The translations under genes and the position numbers were made by a program. From the NCBI GenBank assembly GCA_020444165.1, contig JAHLLK010000013.1, positions 39,939 through 103,938 of the forward strand: a stretch of 64,000 nt of DNA, given 5' to 3'. Below the pieces are notes generated by a model. That model worked only from the letters and a program-made list of their open reading frames with translations, was not told the DNA's origin and ran no database searches. The stretch comes from Deltaproteobacteria bacterium (GTDB taxonomy: Bacteria; Desulfobacterota; Desulfarculia; Desulfarculales; Desulfarculaceae). Numbering within the stretch: position 1 is the stretch's first letter; each line of letters opens with the position of its first letter. Positions 48,325 to 55,932 of this stretch are shown here, one piece after another.

Positions 48325-49158
48325 ATGATCGTGGACGTGCATACCCATATTTTTCCTCCCGAAGTGGTGGCCGAGCGGGAGCGCTTCCTGCCGGGCGAGC
48401 CGGCTTTCCAGGCCATTTACGCCGACCCCGCCGCCCCCATGGTCACGGCCGAGGACCTGGTGGCGGCCATGGACCAGGAAGGGGTGGACGTGTCCTGGGC
48501 CGTGGGTTTCCCCTGGGAGCGGGAGGAGAACGCCCGCCTGCACAATGACTACCTGGCCCAGGCGGCCAGGGCCCACCCCACCCGCCTGCGGTCCTTGGCC
48601 AGCATCCACCCCCCCACGGCCTGGGCCACGCGGGAAGCCCAGCGGGCCTTGGGGCTGGGGCTGCACGGCCTGGGGGAGATGGCCTTTTACGGCGGCGACG
48701 TGGACCCGGTCAGCCTGGACCCCCTGTGCCGCCTGGCGGCCGAGGCCGGGGTGCCGCTCTTGTTGCACACCAATGAGCCGGTGGGCCACCGCTATCCCGG
48801 CAAGGCGCCCATGACCCTGGCGGCCCTGTACCGCCTGGTCACCGCCCACCCGGCCACCAAGCTGGTGCTGGCTCACCTGGGCGGCGGCCTGTTCTTCTAC
48901 TCCCTCCTGAAAAAGGAGGTGAGCCAGGCCCTGGCCAACGTGTGGCTGGACACGGCCGCCGCGCCGTTCCTCTACCGCCCCCGGGCCTACGGCCTGGCCT
49001 GTGAGCTGATGGGGGCCCACAAGGTGCTGTTGGGCACGGACTACCCCTTATTGCCGGCCAGCCGCTACCGCCGGGAGCTTTCTTCGCCCGAGGCCGGCCT
49101 TTCGCCCGCAGATCTGGCGCTGGTTATGGGCGAGGGAGCCCGGCGGCTTTTGGCTTAG
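48325..49158 (+). CDS. Amidohydrolase family 2 protein
   Basis: A 277-residue TIM-barrel metal-dependent hydrolase. VDVHTHIFPPEVV provides the first His pair; LASIHPPTAWATREAQRALG, LGEMAFYGGDVDPVSLDPLC, LLLHTNEPVGHRYPGKAPMT and KLVLAHLGGGLFFYSLLKKE follow, and the late Asp is in KVLLGTDYPLLPASRYRREL. This is the pattern of the ACMSD-type (amidohydrolase 2) family, which covers decarboxylases and hydrolases with various substrates. GAGAGGAGCGG precedes the ATG at 48325. The substrate cannot be read. Confidence 0.88.
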   Translation: MIVDVHTHIFPPEVVAERERFLPGEPAFQAIYADPAAPMVTAEDLVAAMDQEGVDVSWAVGFPWEREENARLHNDYLAQAARAHPTRLRSLASIHPPTAWATREAQRALGLGLHGLGEMAFYGGDVDPVSLDPLCRLAAEAGVPLLLHTNEPVGHRYPGKAPMTLAALYRLVTAHPATKLVLAHLGGGLFFYSLLKKEVSQALANVWLDTAAAPFLYRPRAYGLACELMGAHKVLLGTDYPLLPASRYRRELSSPEAGLSPADLALVMGEGARRLLA

Positions 49159-49289
49159 TCCGGATATTTCAGCGAGGCGGATGCTTGGGTTGAAAACTGG
49201 CTGATCTGACTGGGTTATTAGGCTGTTATCTCTTGGTTCCCCAGTTTTGGCAGGAATTGCGGCTTGAAAATGATCATTTCTAAACCCTG

Positions 49290-49360
49290 TAAAAAATATG
49301 AAGTTTTTTGGGGGAAGGGGGGTCCTTCCACATCTTCCCATTTCTCCGACAGGCTCTTGG
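49290..49360 (+). repeat. Palindromic G/C-run repeat, copy b (short form)
   Basis: ATGAAGTTTTTTGGGGGAAGG, a G-run, then TCCTTCCACATCTTCCC and ATTTCTCC. It matches the outer parts of copies at 30715 (reverse), 55870 and 58283, but lacks their inner arms. It lies directly before the SbcD-like gene. Confidence 0.65.
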
Positions 49361-49361
49361 C

Positions 49362-50609
49362 ATGACCGAGCCCATTATCCTGCACGCGGCCGACCTGCAC
49401 CTGGGCGGTCCGGTGGCCGCGCCGGACCCGGCCCAGGCCGGGCTGGCCGCCCGCGCCCGGGCCCAGGCCCTGGAGGCCCTGGTGGCGTTGACCCGTCGGG
49501 TGGGGGCCCGGGTGGTGCTCCTGGCCGGCGACGTGTTCCACTCCCCCACGCCGCCCCTGGCCGCGGTGGCGCTGTTGGAGCGGGCCCTGGCCGCCTGGGC
49601 CGCGTCGGGCGTCCGGGTGTTCCTGGCTCCGGGCAACCACGATCCCTTCACCCCTGATGCGGTTTGGGCCTCTTTGCCGCTGCCGGCCGGGGTCACCGTG
49701 TTCCCGCCCGAGGGCGGGGGGGTGGACCTGCCGGAGGAGGGCCTGTGGGTGGCCGGGGCGGCTCATGCGGCCCCGCGGGTCACCCAGGACCTGAGCCCTT
49801 GCCTGCCGCCGCCGCCCGAAGGACGGCGGGGGGTGGCGGTGCTGCACGCGGCCCTGGCCGGGGCGGCGGGAAGTGGGGCCCACGAGCCCTATGCCCCGGC
49901 CCGGCTGGCCGATTTGGCCGCCGGGCCTTTTTCCTACTGGGCCCTGGGCCACGTGCACCGTCCCCAGGTGCTGGGCCGGGGGCCGCTGGTGGCCTATGCC
50001 GGCGCTTTGCAGGCGGCCCACCCCGGCGAGCCGGGCCTCCGGGGCGCCCGGGTGGCCCGTTGGGACGGCGCGGCCTGGCAGGACGAGTTCCACTCCCTGG
50101 CCCCCTTATGCTTCTGGAGCCTGACCCTGGCGGACCTGGCCCAGGTGACCTCGCCCGGCGAGCTGGTGGGCCGAGTGGCCGCGGGCCTGCCCGCGGGGGC
50201 GGGGGCCGGCGCAGGGGCCGGCTGGTGCCTGCGGCTCACCTTGGCCGGACCCTCGCCCCTGGCCGGGCGGCCCGGGCTGGGCCCGGCCCTGGCCGAAACC
50301 CTGCGGCAGGAGTTGGGCCTGGGCGGTCTGGGGCTGGATATCAGCCGCTTGCGCCCCCCGGGCGATCCCGCGGCCCTGGCCCGGGAACCCCACGTGCTGG
50401 GGCGGTTCTTGGCCCTGGCCCGGGAGGCGGCGGCCGATCCCGCCATCCTGGCCGAACTGGCCAGGGAGCTGGAAACCCGGCTGCATCCCCTGCACCGGGG
50501 CCTGGACCCCGCGGACCGGGCGGAGCGCTTGGCCGGGCTCTTGGACCAGGCGGCGCACCTGGGCCTCCGGGACCTGTGGCAGGGCGGGGAGGGCCCGGAT
50601 GAAGCTTGA
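49362..50609 (+). CDS. SbcD-like DNA repair phosphoesterase
   Basis: A 415-residue metallophosphoesterase-type nuclease. The phosphoesterase motifs are ILHAADLHLGGP (D-x-H), VVLLAGDVFHS (GD), FLAPGNHDPFT (GNHD) and YWALGHVHRPQVL (GHxH). A C-terminal domain of about 150 residues follows with ETLRQELGLGGLGLDISRLR. In this family the Mre11/SbcD-type subunit works with an SbcC/Rad50-like ATPase. The next gene, which overlaps by 11 bases, encodes that type of partner. The start at 49362 is the ATG that gives the usual N-terminus. Confidence 0.88.
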   Translation: MTEPIILHAADLHLGGPVAAPDPAQAGLAARARAQALEALVALTRRVGARVVLLAGDVFHSPTPPLAAVALLERALAAWAASGVRVFLAPGNHDPFTPDAVWASLPLPAGVTVFPPEGGGVDLPEEGLWVAGAAHAAPRVTQDLSPCLPPPPEGRRGVAVLHAALAGAAGSGAHEPYAPARLADLAAGPFSYWALGHVHRPQVLGRGPLVAYAGALQAAHPGEPGLRGARVARWDGAAWQDEFHSLAPLCFWSLTLADLAQVTSPGELVGRVAAGLPAGAGAGAGAGWCLRLTLAGPSPLAGRPGLGPALAETLRQELGLGGLGLDISRLRPPGDPAALAREPHVLGRFLALAREAAADPAILAELARELETRLHPLHRGLDPADRAERLAGLLDQAAHLGLRDLWQGGEGPDEA

Positions 50610-53307
50610 GCGCCTGGCCGTGGAGGGGTTCGGGGCCTTGCCGCCCGGCCTGGAACTGAACTTCGCCCCGGGCTGCAACCTGGTCCTGGCCCCCAACGAA
50701 ACCGGCAAGACCACCCTGACCCGGCTCATCCTGGGCCTGCTCTATGGCTTTGGCCGGGCCAACGGGGCGGGGCACCCGGCCGTGCCTTGGGGCGCGGCCC
50801 CGGACGCTCTCACCGGCGGCGCCCTGGCCTACCGGCTGGACGGGGGCCAGGGATTCGTGGTGCGGCGGCACCTGGCCGGGCGGGGCGAGCAACTGAGCCT
50901 CACGGACGAGACGGGCCTGGCCCTGGACCCGGCCGGCCCGGAGCCCGGGGTGCGGCACCTGGGCTGGGGCCGGGGAGTTTTCCGCACCGTGGCCTGCCTG
51001 GGCCTGGACGATCTGACCCGGGCGGTGAGCGGGGAGGGCGGCCGGGAACTCAGGGAGACCCGCTACAGCCTGCGGGGCTATTTCTTTGCCGAGGCGGCCA
51101 CCCGGGGCGAGGTGCGTAACCCCGTGGAGGTGCTGGCCGCCTGGGAGCGGGAGCGCACCAGCCTCTACAGCCCGGACCGCCGCAGCGGGCGGGAGGACCA
51201 GGCGATAGTTGAAGCCCTGGCCCAGGCCGGGGGGGAGCTGGCCCAGGCCCGGCAGGCCGAGGCCGCGGCCCGGACGGCCGGAGAGGAGCGGGCGCGGGCG
51301 ACCCGGGAGGTGACCCAGGCTCGCCGGAGGCGGGACCAGGCTCAGGAGGAAACCGCGCGCTGGCGGGCCCTGGCCCGGCGGGCCGAGCTGTTGGCCCAGG
51401 CCGGAGCTTTGGCTGCCCAGGGCCTGGCCCCGCCGGAGTTGGAGAACCAGGCCGGAGAGCTTGCCCGCCAGGCGGCCGAGGGCGCGACGCGGGCGGCCAC
51501 GGCCCGGGAAGCGGCCCGCGCCGTGCTCAGCGCAGCCGGTCTGCCGGAGCAGCGGGAGGAGGCCCGCGCCCGGGTGGCCCGCCTGGAGGGTCTGGCCGGC
51601 CGGCTTACGGTTTGGTGCGGCCGGCAGGAAGCCTGGCAGGCGGGCCGGCGGGAACTGGCCGGCCGCGCCATGGCTTTGGAGGAGGAGTGGGGCCTGGCCG
51701 TGCCGGCCTTGGCCGCCTTGGCCCCGGAACTGCCCTATCAACTGAGCGCCTTGGCCCAGGAGGAGCGGGACGCCATCCGCCGCCGGGCCGCCCTGGCCGC
51801 CCGCCTCTCCGCCTGGCCCCCGCCGCCCCGCCGCGGCGCCGGGGCCTTTGTCACGGCCGCTTGGGCCTTCCTCGCCGGGGGGGCCTCTCTCTGGTGGGCC
51901 CGGCAGGGAGGGCCTTGGCCGCGGTGGCTGCCGGCGGACGCCATTCCGCCGGCTTGGGTATCGGGCCTGGGCTTGTTCTTGGGCCTGGGGCTGTTGGGCC
52001 TGGGCGCGGCCGCGGCCGCCTGGGCCTGGGGAGCCCGGGGGCGGGAGCTGGCCTGGCAGGAAGGCCAGGCCAACCTGGCCCGCCGGGTGACCCGGGCCGA
52101 AGAGGACCTGGCCCGCCTGGCCGGGGCCCGGGCGGCCCGCACCGGGGAGCTGGGCTTGCGGGTGGCGGCGGCGGAGCCGGCTTCCCTGGCTACCGCGCTG
52201 GCCGCGGCGCGGGAGCTGGCCCGGCGGCAAGAGGAGTTGGCGGCCGAGAAAGCCGCCCTGGCCCGGGAACGGGAGGCCTGGGACCCGGACCTGATCCGTC
52301 TGGCCGGCCGGGAGCCGGACCTGGGCGCGGCCCGCGGGGCCGCGGTGCGCGCGCGGGTGGAGAGCAACGCCGCGGCCCTGGCCGAGGCCGACCGCCAGGA
52401 GGCTCTGGCCACGGCCGAGGAGACCCGCGGGGCGGCGGCTCAGACGGGGCTGTCCGCCCTGTTGGCCGGGCACGGCCTGGCCGATCTGGCCGCGCTGAGC
52501 CAGGCCCGGGAGCGGGCCAGCCGGGCCGCGGCGCTGGGCGCCGCGGCGGATGAGGCGGTGGTCGGCTGGGGAGAATTGACCCCGGCGGAAGAGGAGTTGA
52601 CGCCAGAGGCAGCGGCCCAGGCCGAAGCCGCGGCCCGGGAGCGCCTGGCCCAGGCCGAGGAAGCCGTGGCGGCCGGGGCCGGGCGCCTGGGGGCCCTGGA
52701 CGAGAAACTGGCCGTCGCGGCCACCGCCGAACCGGCCGCCCAGGCCGCGGCCCGCCTGGCCGATGTGGAGGAGGCCCGCCGCGCCCTGGCCCGCCGCCAC
52801 GACACCTTGCTCCTGGCCGAGGCTCTCCTGACTCGGGCCATGGACCAGTTCCGCCTGGCGGCCCAGCCCCGGCTCTTTGCCCGGGCGGCCGCCCACCTGG
52901 CCCGGGCCAGCGGCGGGGCCTATGCCTGGCTGGGCACGGACATGTTCCAGGCGGACCAGCGCCGCGAGCCGGGGCTTCAGGTGCGGCCCGGCCCCGGCGG
53001 AGCGGAGCGGCCGGCCGGGGCGCTCTCCCGGGGAGCCCGGGAGCAGGCCTATTTGAGCCTTCGCCTGGCCCTGGCCGAGGAGATGACCGCGGGCCACGAG
53101 AGCCTGCCCCTGATTCTGGACGACCCCCTGGTGAACTTCGACGACCGCCGCCTGGCCGAGACCCTGGCCCTGTTGGCCGCGGCCGCGGATGCGGGCCGCC
53201 AGGTGCTCCTCCTCACCTGCCACGGCGAGCAGGCCACGGTTTGGGAGCGCCTGACCCGGGTCCGCCGCCTGGAGATCAAGCCTCCCCCGGACGCGGCGGG
53301 TTCTTGA
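50599..53307 (+). CDS. SbcC/YhaN-like AAA ATPase
   Basis: A 902-residue SMC-like ATPase. Walker A is LVLAPNETGKTTLTRLILGLL, an N-terminal half of the head domain. The middle is very Ala/Arg/Glu-rich with coiled-coil pattern (from about residue 205 on: ALAQAGGELAQARQAEAAAR). Two hydrophobic segments inside (about residues 415-432 and 454-477, GLGLFLGLGLLGLGAAAAAW) are membrane-like, as in YhaN-type proteins. The C-terminal half of the head has ALSRGAREQAYLSLRLALAE (signature) and LPLILDDPLVNFDDRR (Walker B). It is the partner of the SbcD-like nuclease upstream. Base composition is very rich in GC. Confidence 0.88.
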   Translation: MKLERLAVEGFGALPPGLELNFAPGCNLVLAPNETGKTTLTRLILGLLYGFGRANGAGHPAVPWGAAPDALTGGALAYRLDGGQGFVVRRHLAGRGEQLSLTDETGLALDPAGPEPGVRHLGWGRGVFRTVACLGLDDLTRAVSGEGGRELRETRYSLRGYFFAEAATRGEVRNPVEVLAAWERERTSLYSPDRRSGREDQAIVEALAQAGGELAQARQAEAAARTAGEERARATREVTQARRRRDQAQEETARWRALARRAELLAQAGALAAQGLAPPELENQAGELARQAAEGATRAATAREAARAVLSAAGLPEQREEARARVARLEGLAGRLTVWCGRQEAWQAGRRELAGRAMALEEEWGLAVPALAALAPELPYQLSALAQEERDAIRRRAALAARLSAWPPPPRRGAGAFVTAAWAFLAGGASLWWARQGGPWPRWLPADAIPPAWVSGLGLFLGLGLLGLGAAAAAWAWGARGRELAWQEGQANLARRVTRAEEDLARLAGARAARTGELGLRVAAAEPASLATALAAARELARRQEELAAEKAALAREREAWDPDLIRLAGREPDLGAARGAAVRARVESNAAALAEADRQEALATAEETRGAAAQTGLSALLAGHGLADLAALSQARERASRAAALGAAADEAVVGWGELTPAEEELTPEAAAQAEAAARERLAQAEEAVAAGAGRLGALDEKLAVAATAEPAAQAAARLADVEEARRALARRHDTLLLAEALLTRAMDQFRLAAQPRLFARAAAHLARASGGAYAWLGTDMFQADQRREPGLQVRPGPGGAERPAGALSRGAREQAYLSLRLALAEEMTAGHESLPLILDDPLVNFDDRRLAETLALLAAAADAGRQVLLLTCHGEQATVWERLTRVRRLEIKPPPDAAGS

Positions 53308-53379
53308 TAAAGGCTGCCGGGTGGGTGGCCCCGTCTCGGGACGGAAACCGCCCACCGCCACCCTCAACGGGGGGCCAAC

Positions 53380-53560
53380 CTGGCCAGGTCCGGTCCGGCG
53401 GGCTGGCGGAAGTTTTTTAAAGAGGTTTTGAAGGAAAGAATTTTCACCGGGGGTGCGAGGGTCGCCGGCCCGGCGTTGACCTGGCCCGGCGGCGGGCGGC
53501 CGGCCAAGCGGCCGGTTGCGGCTCCCCGCCCCACCGGCCGCGGTGGGCCGAGGGTCGGGG
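53380..53560 (+). repeat. Divergent dispersed repeat, copy 2
   Basis: GGCGGAAGTTTTTTAAAGAGG at 53405 and TTTGAAGGAAAGAATTTTCA, then, 96 bases after the first motif, CGGCCAAGCGGCCGGTTGCGG and a CCCCGCCCC run. The order and spacing match copy 1 at 43300 to 43470. Confidence 0.6.
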
Positions 53561-54113
53561 GAGTCGGCCGTGAGGGTGGGGTGGCGGCTTGGGCGGCCGG
53601 CTTTCCGGTTGCGGTCCTGGCTGGCGGGCTGCGCTGGTCCTGGCGGAAGGCTCTCGGAGAGGGGATCGGGCGCTGACTGAGCGCGTCTTTGGGCGGGCGC
53701 CAGGCGGCCCACGGCGGTTGCGGCGAGTTGGTCCCGCCCGGGAGTTTCCCGCATCTGGAAGGGCGACGGGGTACGGGGGCTCGACGCCCTTGGCCAGGCC
53801 AAGCAGCCATGGCGCGGGCCGGGGCCGCGCCCCGCCAGGCCCCGCCGCATCACCCCAACCTCAGATCCACATCCCTTTTTTTACCAAACTGCTTTTTTTG
53901 GGGCCGCGGGAAAACCCAAGGCCGCCCGAGCGGGGGCAAAGCCAGGGCGCTGCCTCTGGCGCCGCCTTCCGCGCGACCAGGAGCCCCAGAGCAAAGCCCC
54001 GGGGCGGCAACGCCGGGCCGGGGCTGAAATAAGCGGACCCAGGCCGCCAAGGCCCGGGCCGCGATTCCTGCTTCGTCTCTAGCGGCTCAGACCGAGCCGT
54101 CTCCGCCGCTGCT
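53561..54113. other. Gene-free GC-rich region
   Basis: About 550 bases between the SbcC-like gene and the end of the selenoprotein gene. Open frames here have no protein-like features. A lower-GC stretch with T-runs lies at about 53870-53900. I see no RNA gene. Confidence 0.35.
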
Positions 54114-55277
54114 TCAAGCGGAGCAGGCTTCCGCCTCCTTTTCCTCCGTAGCCTCCGCCAGCCCGGCCGGGGCGGCGGCGGGCGCGGTCTGCGCCGGCAT
54201 GGCCTGGTCCACCAGCCGCTGCTGGGTATCCTGCAGCATCTGGATGCGGGTGGCGCCCACGGTCATGGCCACGGCCATGGCCTCCTTGAGCTCCTCGCTG
54301 GTGGCTCCCATCTGCCTGGCGACCGTCAGGCAGTAGCGGGTTCAAGGCTCGCATCCCGTCCCCAGGGAGGCTCCCAGGGAGATGAGGATCTTGGTCTTGG
54401 CGTCCAGGGCGCCCGGGGCGTAGGCTGCCTGGAAAAACTCTTGATAGGTCGCCAACATATCGCCCATGGCTGCTCCTTCTTCCGCTTGGGCCGCGGCCGG
54501 GGGACGCCGCCCCCGGACCAGGACGCCCTTGGTTTTGGGCGAGCTGTTGTAGCCCGTCTCGCCCACCAGCTCCACCCCGTCGAAACCGGCTTTCTGCAAC
54601 ATGGCCAGGAATTCCATTCCCGGTAAGGCTCCGCCTTCTCATTGGAACCAGGTGGCCACCCGCTCCTTGAGGCTTTTCTCCACCGGGCCCCGGGCCACCT
54701 GGTCGGCGATCTGCAGGCGGCCGCCGGGCTTCAAGACCCGGAACACCTCGGCCAGGGCCCGGGCCTTGTCCGCGGTGAGGTTGAACACCCCGTTGGAGAT
54801 CACCAGATCGAAGCTGGCGTCCGGAAAGGGCAAATCATCGGCCCCGGCGCGCTGGAAGCCCACGTTGGCCAACCCCACGGCCCGGGCGTTGGCCTGAGCC
54901 GCGGCCAGCATGTCCGGGCTGAGGTCCAGCCCCACCGCCCGGCCCGCGGGCCCGGCCATATGGGCCGCCAGGATGGTGTCCACCCCGGCCCCGCAGCCCA
55001 CGTCCAGCACCTCTTCCCCGGGCTCCACCGGGCCCAGGGCAAAGGGGTTGCCCACCCCGCAGTAGGACCCGGCCACGGTCGGGGGCAGGAAGGCCAACAG
55101 CTCCGGGGAATAGCCCTGGCCCTCCAGGCCCGGGCGGCCGGTGGGATAGGCAAAATGCCCGGCCGGGCCCTGGGCCACCTGGGCGTATTTGCCCTCGATG
55201 CCTTGCCGGATGACCTCACGGTCCGCCGGGCTCAGTTCCCCGGCCCCGGCGGGCGGCGGATTGCCTGAGAGGGTCAT
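54114..55277 (-). CDS. Selenoprotein: ArsM-like methyltransferase fused to AhpD-like domain, two Sec
   Basis: A continuous frame of 387 residues if two in-frame TGA codons (213 and 312) are read as selenocysteine. Residues 1-212 are an ArsM-like SAM methyltransferase: SYCGVGNPFALGPVEPGEEV, LDVGCGAGVDTILAAHMAGP, LDLSPDML, GADDLPFPDASFDLVISNGV and RVLKPGGRLQIADQV. Then ATWF-Q-U-EGGALPGMEFLA and LQKAGFDGVEL matches the ArsM ending W..C..GAl...eyl..l..AGF.dV, with U in the Cys place. A linker (about 245-270) leads to an AhpD-type domain: TYQEFFQAAYAPGALDAKTK, ILISLGASLGTGCEP-U-TRYC and LTVARQMGATSEELKEAMAV, so the active site is Cys309-x-x-Sec312. The protein ends in ACSA. Each TGA is followed by a hairpin. 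An internal ATG (Met271) has its own AAGGAG and could give the AhpD part alone. It probably methylates or handles a metalloid or thiol substrate; the substrate is not known. Confidence 0.82.
54312..54344 (-). promoter_or_regulatory. Second UGA (Sec312) and candidate bacterial SECIS
   Basis: The TGA lies at 54344-54342. After 8 bases, CTGCCTG and CAGGCAG (54333-54312) form a perfect 7-bp stem with the loop ACGGTCGC. A GGUC in the apical loop is the element recognised by SelB in the fdhF SECIS, and the distance fits. Confidence 0.8.
54605..54641 (-). promoter_or_regulatory. First UGA (Sec213) and candidate bacterial SECIS
   Basis: The TGA lies at 54641-54639. Directly after it, AAGGC-GGA-GCCTT makes a small hairpin (54637-54625), and 15 bases after the TGA a longer stem CCGGGAAT/ATTCCTGG with the loop GGA (54623-54605) forms, with one G-U pair. 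The two stems do not overlap. A G in the short apical loop fits the bacterial SECIS pattern. Confidence 0.65.
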
Positions 55278-55309
55278 GGCGCGTCCTCGTTTCTGCGGGC
55301 CGCCCGGGC

Positions 55310-55630
55310 TCAGGCCTCGGGGGGCGCGTCTCCGGCCAGGGCCTCCTCCACCGCGGTGGTGAGGGCCTCCATGTCCGGGATGTGGTCAAAGGCGAGCGTC
55401 TGGTTGATGACGATGGAGGGCACCGGCGGCCGGGTCCCGCACAGGGCGGCCAGTTCCTCCACGCGCAGCAGCCCCTCGCGGCTGCCCGCGTCCACCACGG
55501 TCCAGGCCAGGCTGTCCGGGGGCAGGTTCTCTTGGGCCGCCTCCAAAATGGCCTCGGCCAGGTCGCACAGCATGCAGCCTTTTTTCTTGGCCACGATTTC
55601 CACAAAGACTCCGGACGAGTTGCCGGCCAT
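55310..55630 (-). CDS. Small CxxC thioredoxin-like protein
   Basis: A 106-residue cytoplasmic protein. It has the order of a short thioredoxin/glutaredoxin fold: VFVEIVAKKKGCMLCDLAEA with the redox pair Cys19-x-x-Cys22, the strand LAWTVVDAGSREGLLRVEEL, and VPSIVINQTLAF with the cis-proline in the V-P-S-I place. I choose the ATG at 55630, which has AGGAAG upstream; a longer frame to 55714 would add a basic, unstructured stretch. It is 32 bases upstream of the selenoprotein gene on the same strand, with one promoter before both. It may reduce the Cys-Sec bond of its neighbour. Confidence 0.78.
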   Translation of the reverse strand: MAGNSSGVFVEIVAKKKGCMLCDLAEAILEAAQENLPPDSLAWTVVDAGSREGLLRVEELAALCGTRPPVPSIVINQTLAFDHIPDMEALTTAVEEALAGDAPPEA

Positions 55631-55746
55631 GTTGACTTCCTGAATTCTGTTATTGGTCACGCGTTCTTGGCGCCGGCGGCCGCCGCACGTCCCGCGGCCC
55701 ACATCGGTCCTCACCGGCCCTGGGCGGCGGCACGGGGCACCTTTTT

Positions 55747-55777
55747 ATATATAAGCGATTATTTATGTGATCGTCAA
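55747..55777 (-). promoter_or_regulatory. Promoter with inverted repeat for the selenoprotein operon
   Basis: On the minus strand TTGACG (55777-55772), 17 bases, then TTATAT (55754-55749). Between and over the -10 box lies an imperfect inverted repeat: ATAAATAATC (55766-55757) with GCTTATATAT (55756-55747), 8 of 10 positions matching. The position and A+T-rich halves fit an ArsR/SmtB-type operator, but no such regulator gene is in the window. Confidence 0.65.
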
Positions 55778-55869
55778 GCAAAGCTGGGGAGAAAAGGGGG
55801 CGTCCAGGCCTGCCTTCCAACTACGTCAGGAATCAGGCCTTGAAGATGTCTATGAATCTGATCGATGAA

Positions 55870-55932
55870 ACTATGAAGTTTTTTGGGGGGAGGGGGGTTC
55901 CCCCCACATCTTCCTCTTTCCCCAACACACTC
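55870..55932 (+). repeat. Palindromic G/C-run repeat, copy c
   Basis: ATGAAGTTTTTTGGGGGGAGG, a G-run, then TTCCCCCCACATCTTCC and TCTTTCCCC. It lies directly at the 3' end of recG (minus strand) and may act as its terminator (G-run/C-run stem). Confidence 0.7.

Noticed and set aside
54114..55277. Reading the two TGA codons as nonsense mutations in decayed genes
   Set aside because: The frame, codon use and conserved motifs continue across both, each lies at a Cys position of its family, and each has a SECIS-like hairpin. There are no other stops or frameshifts.
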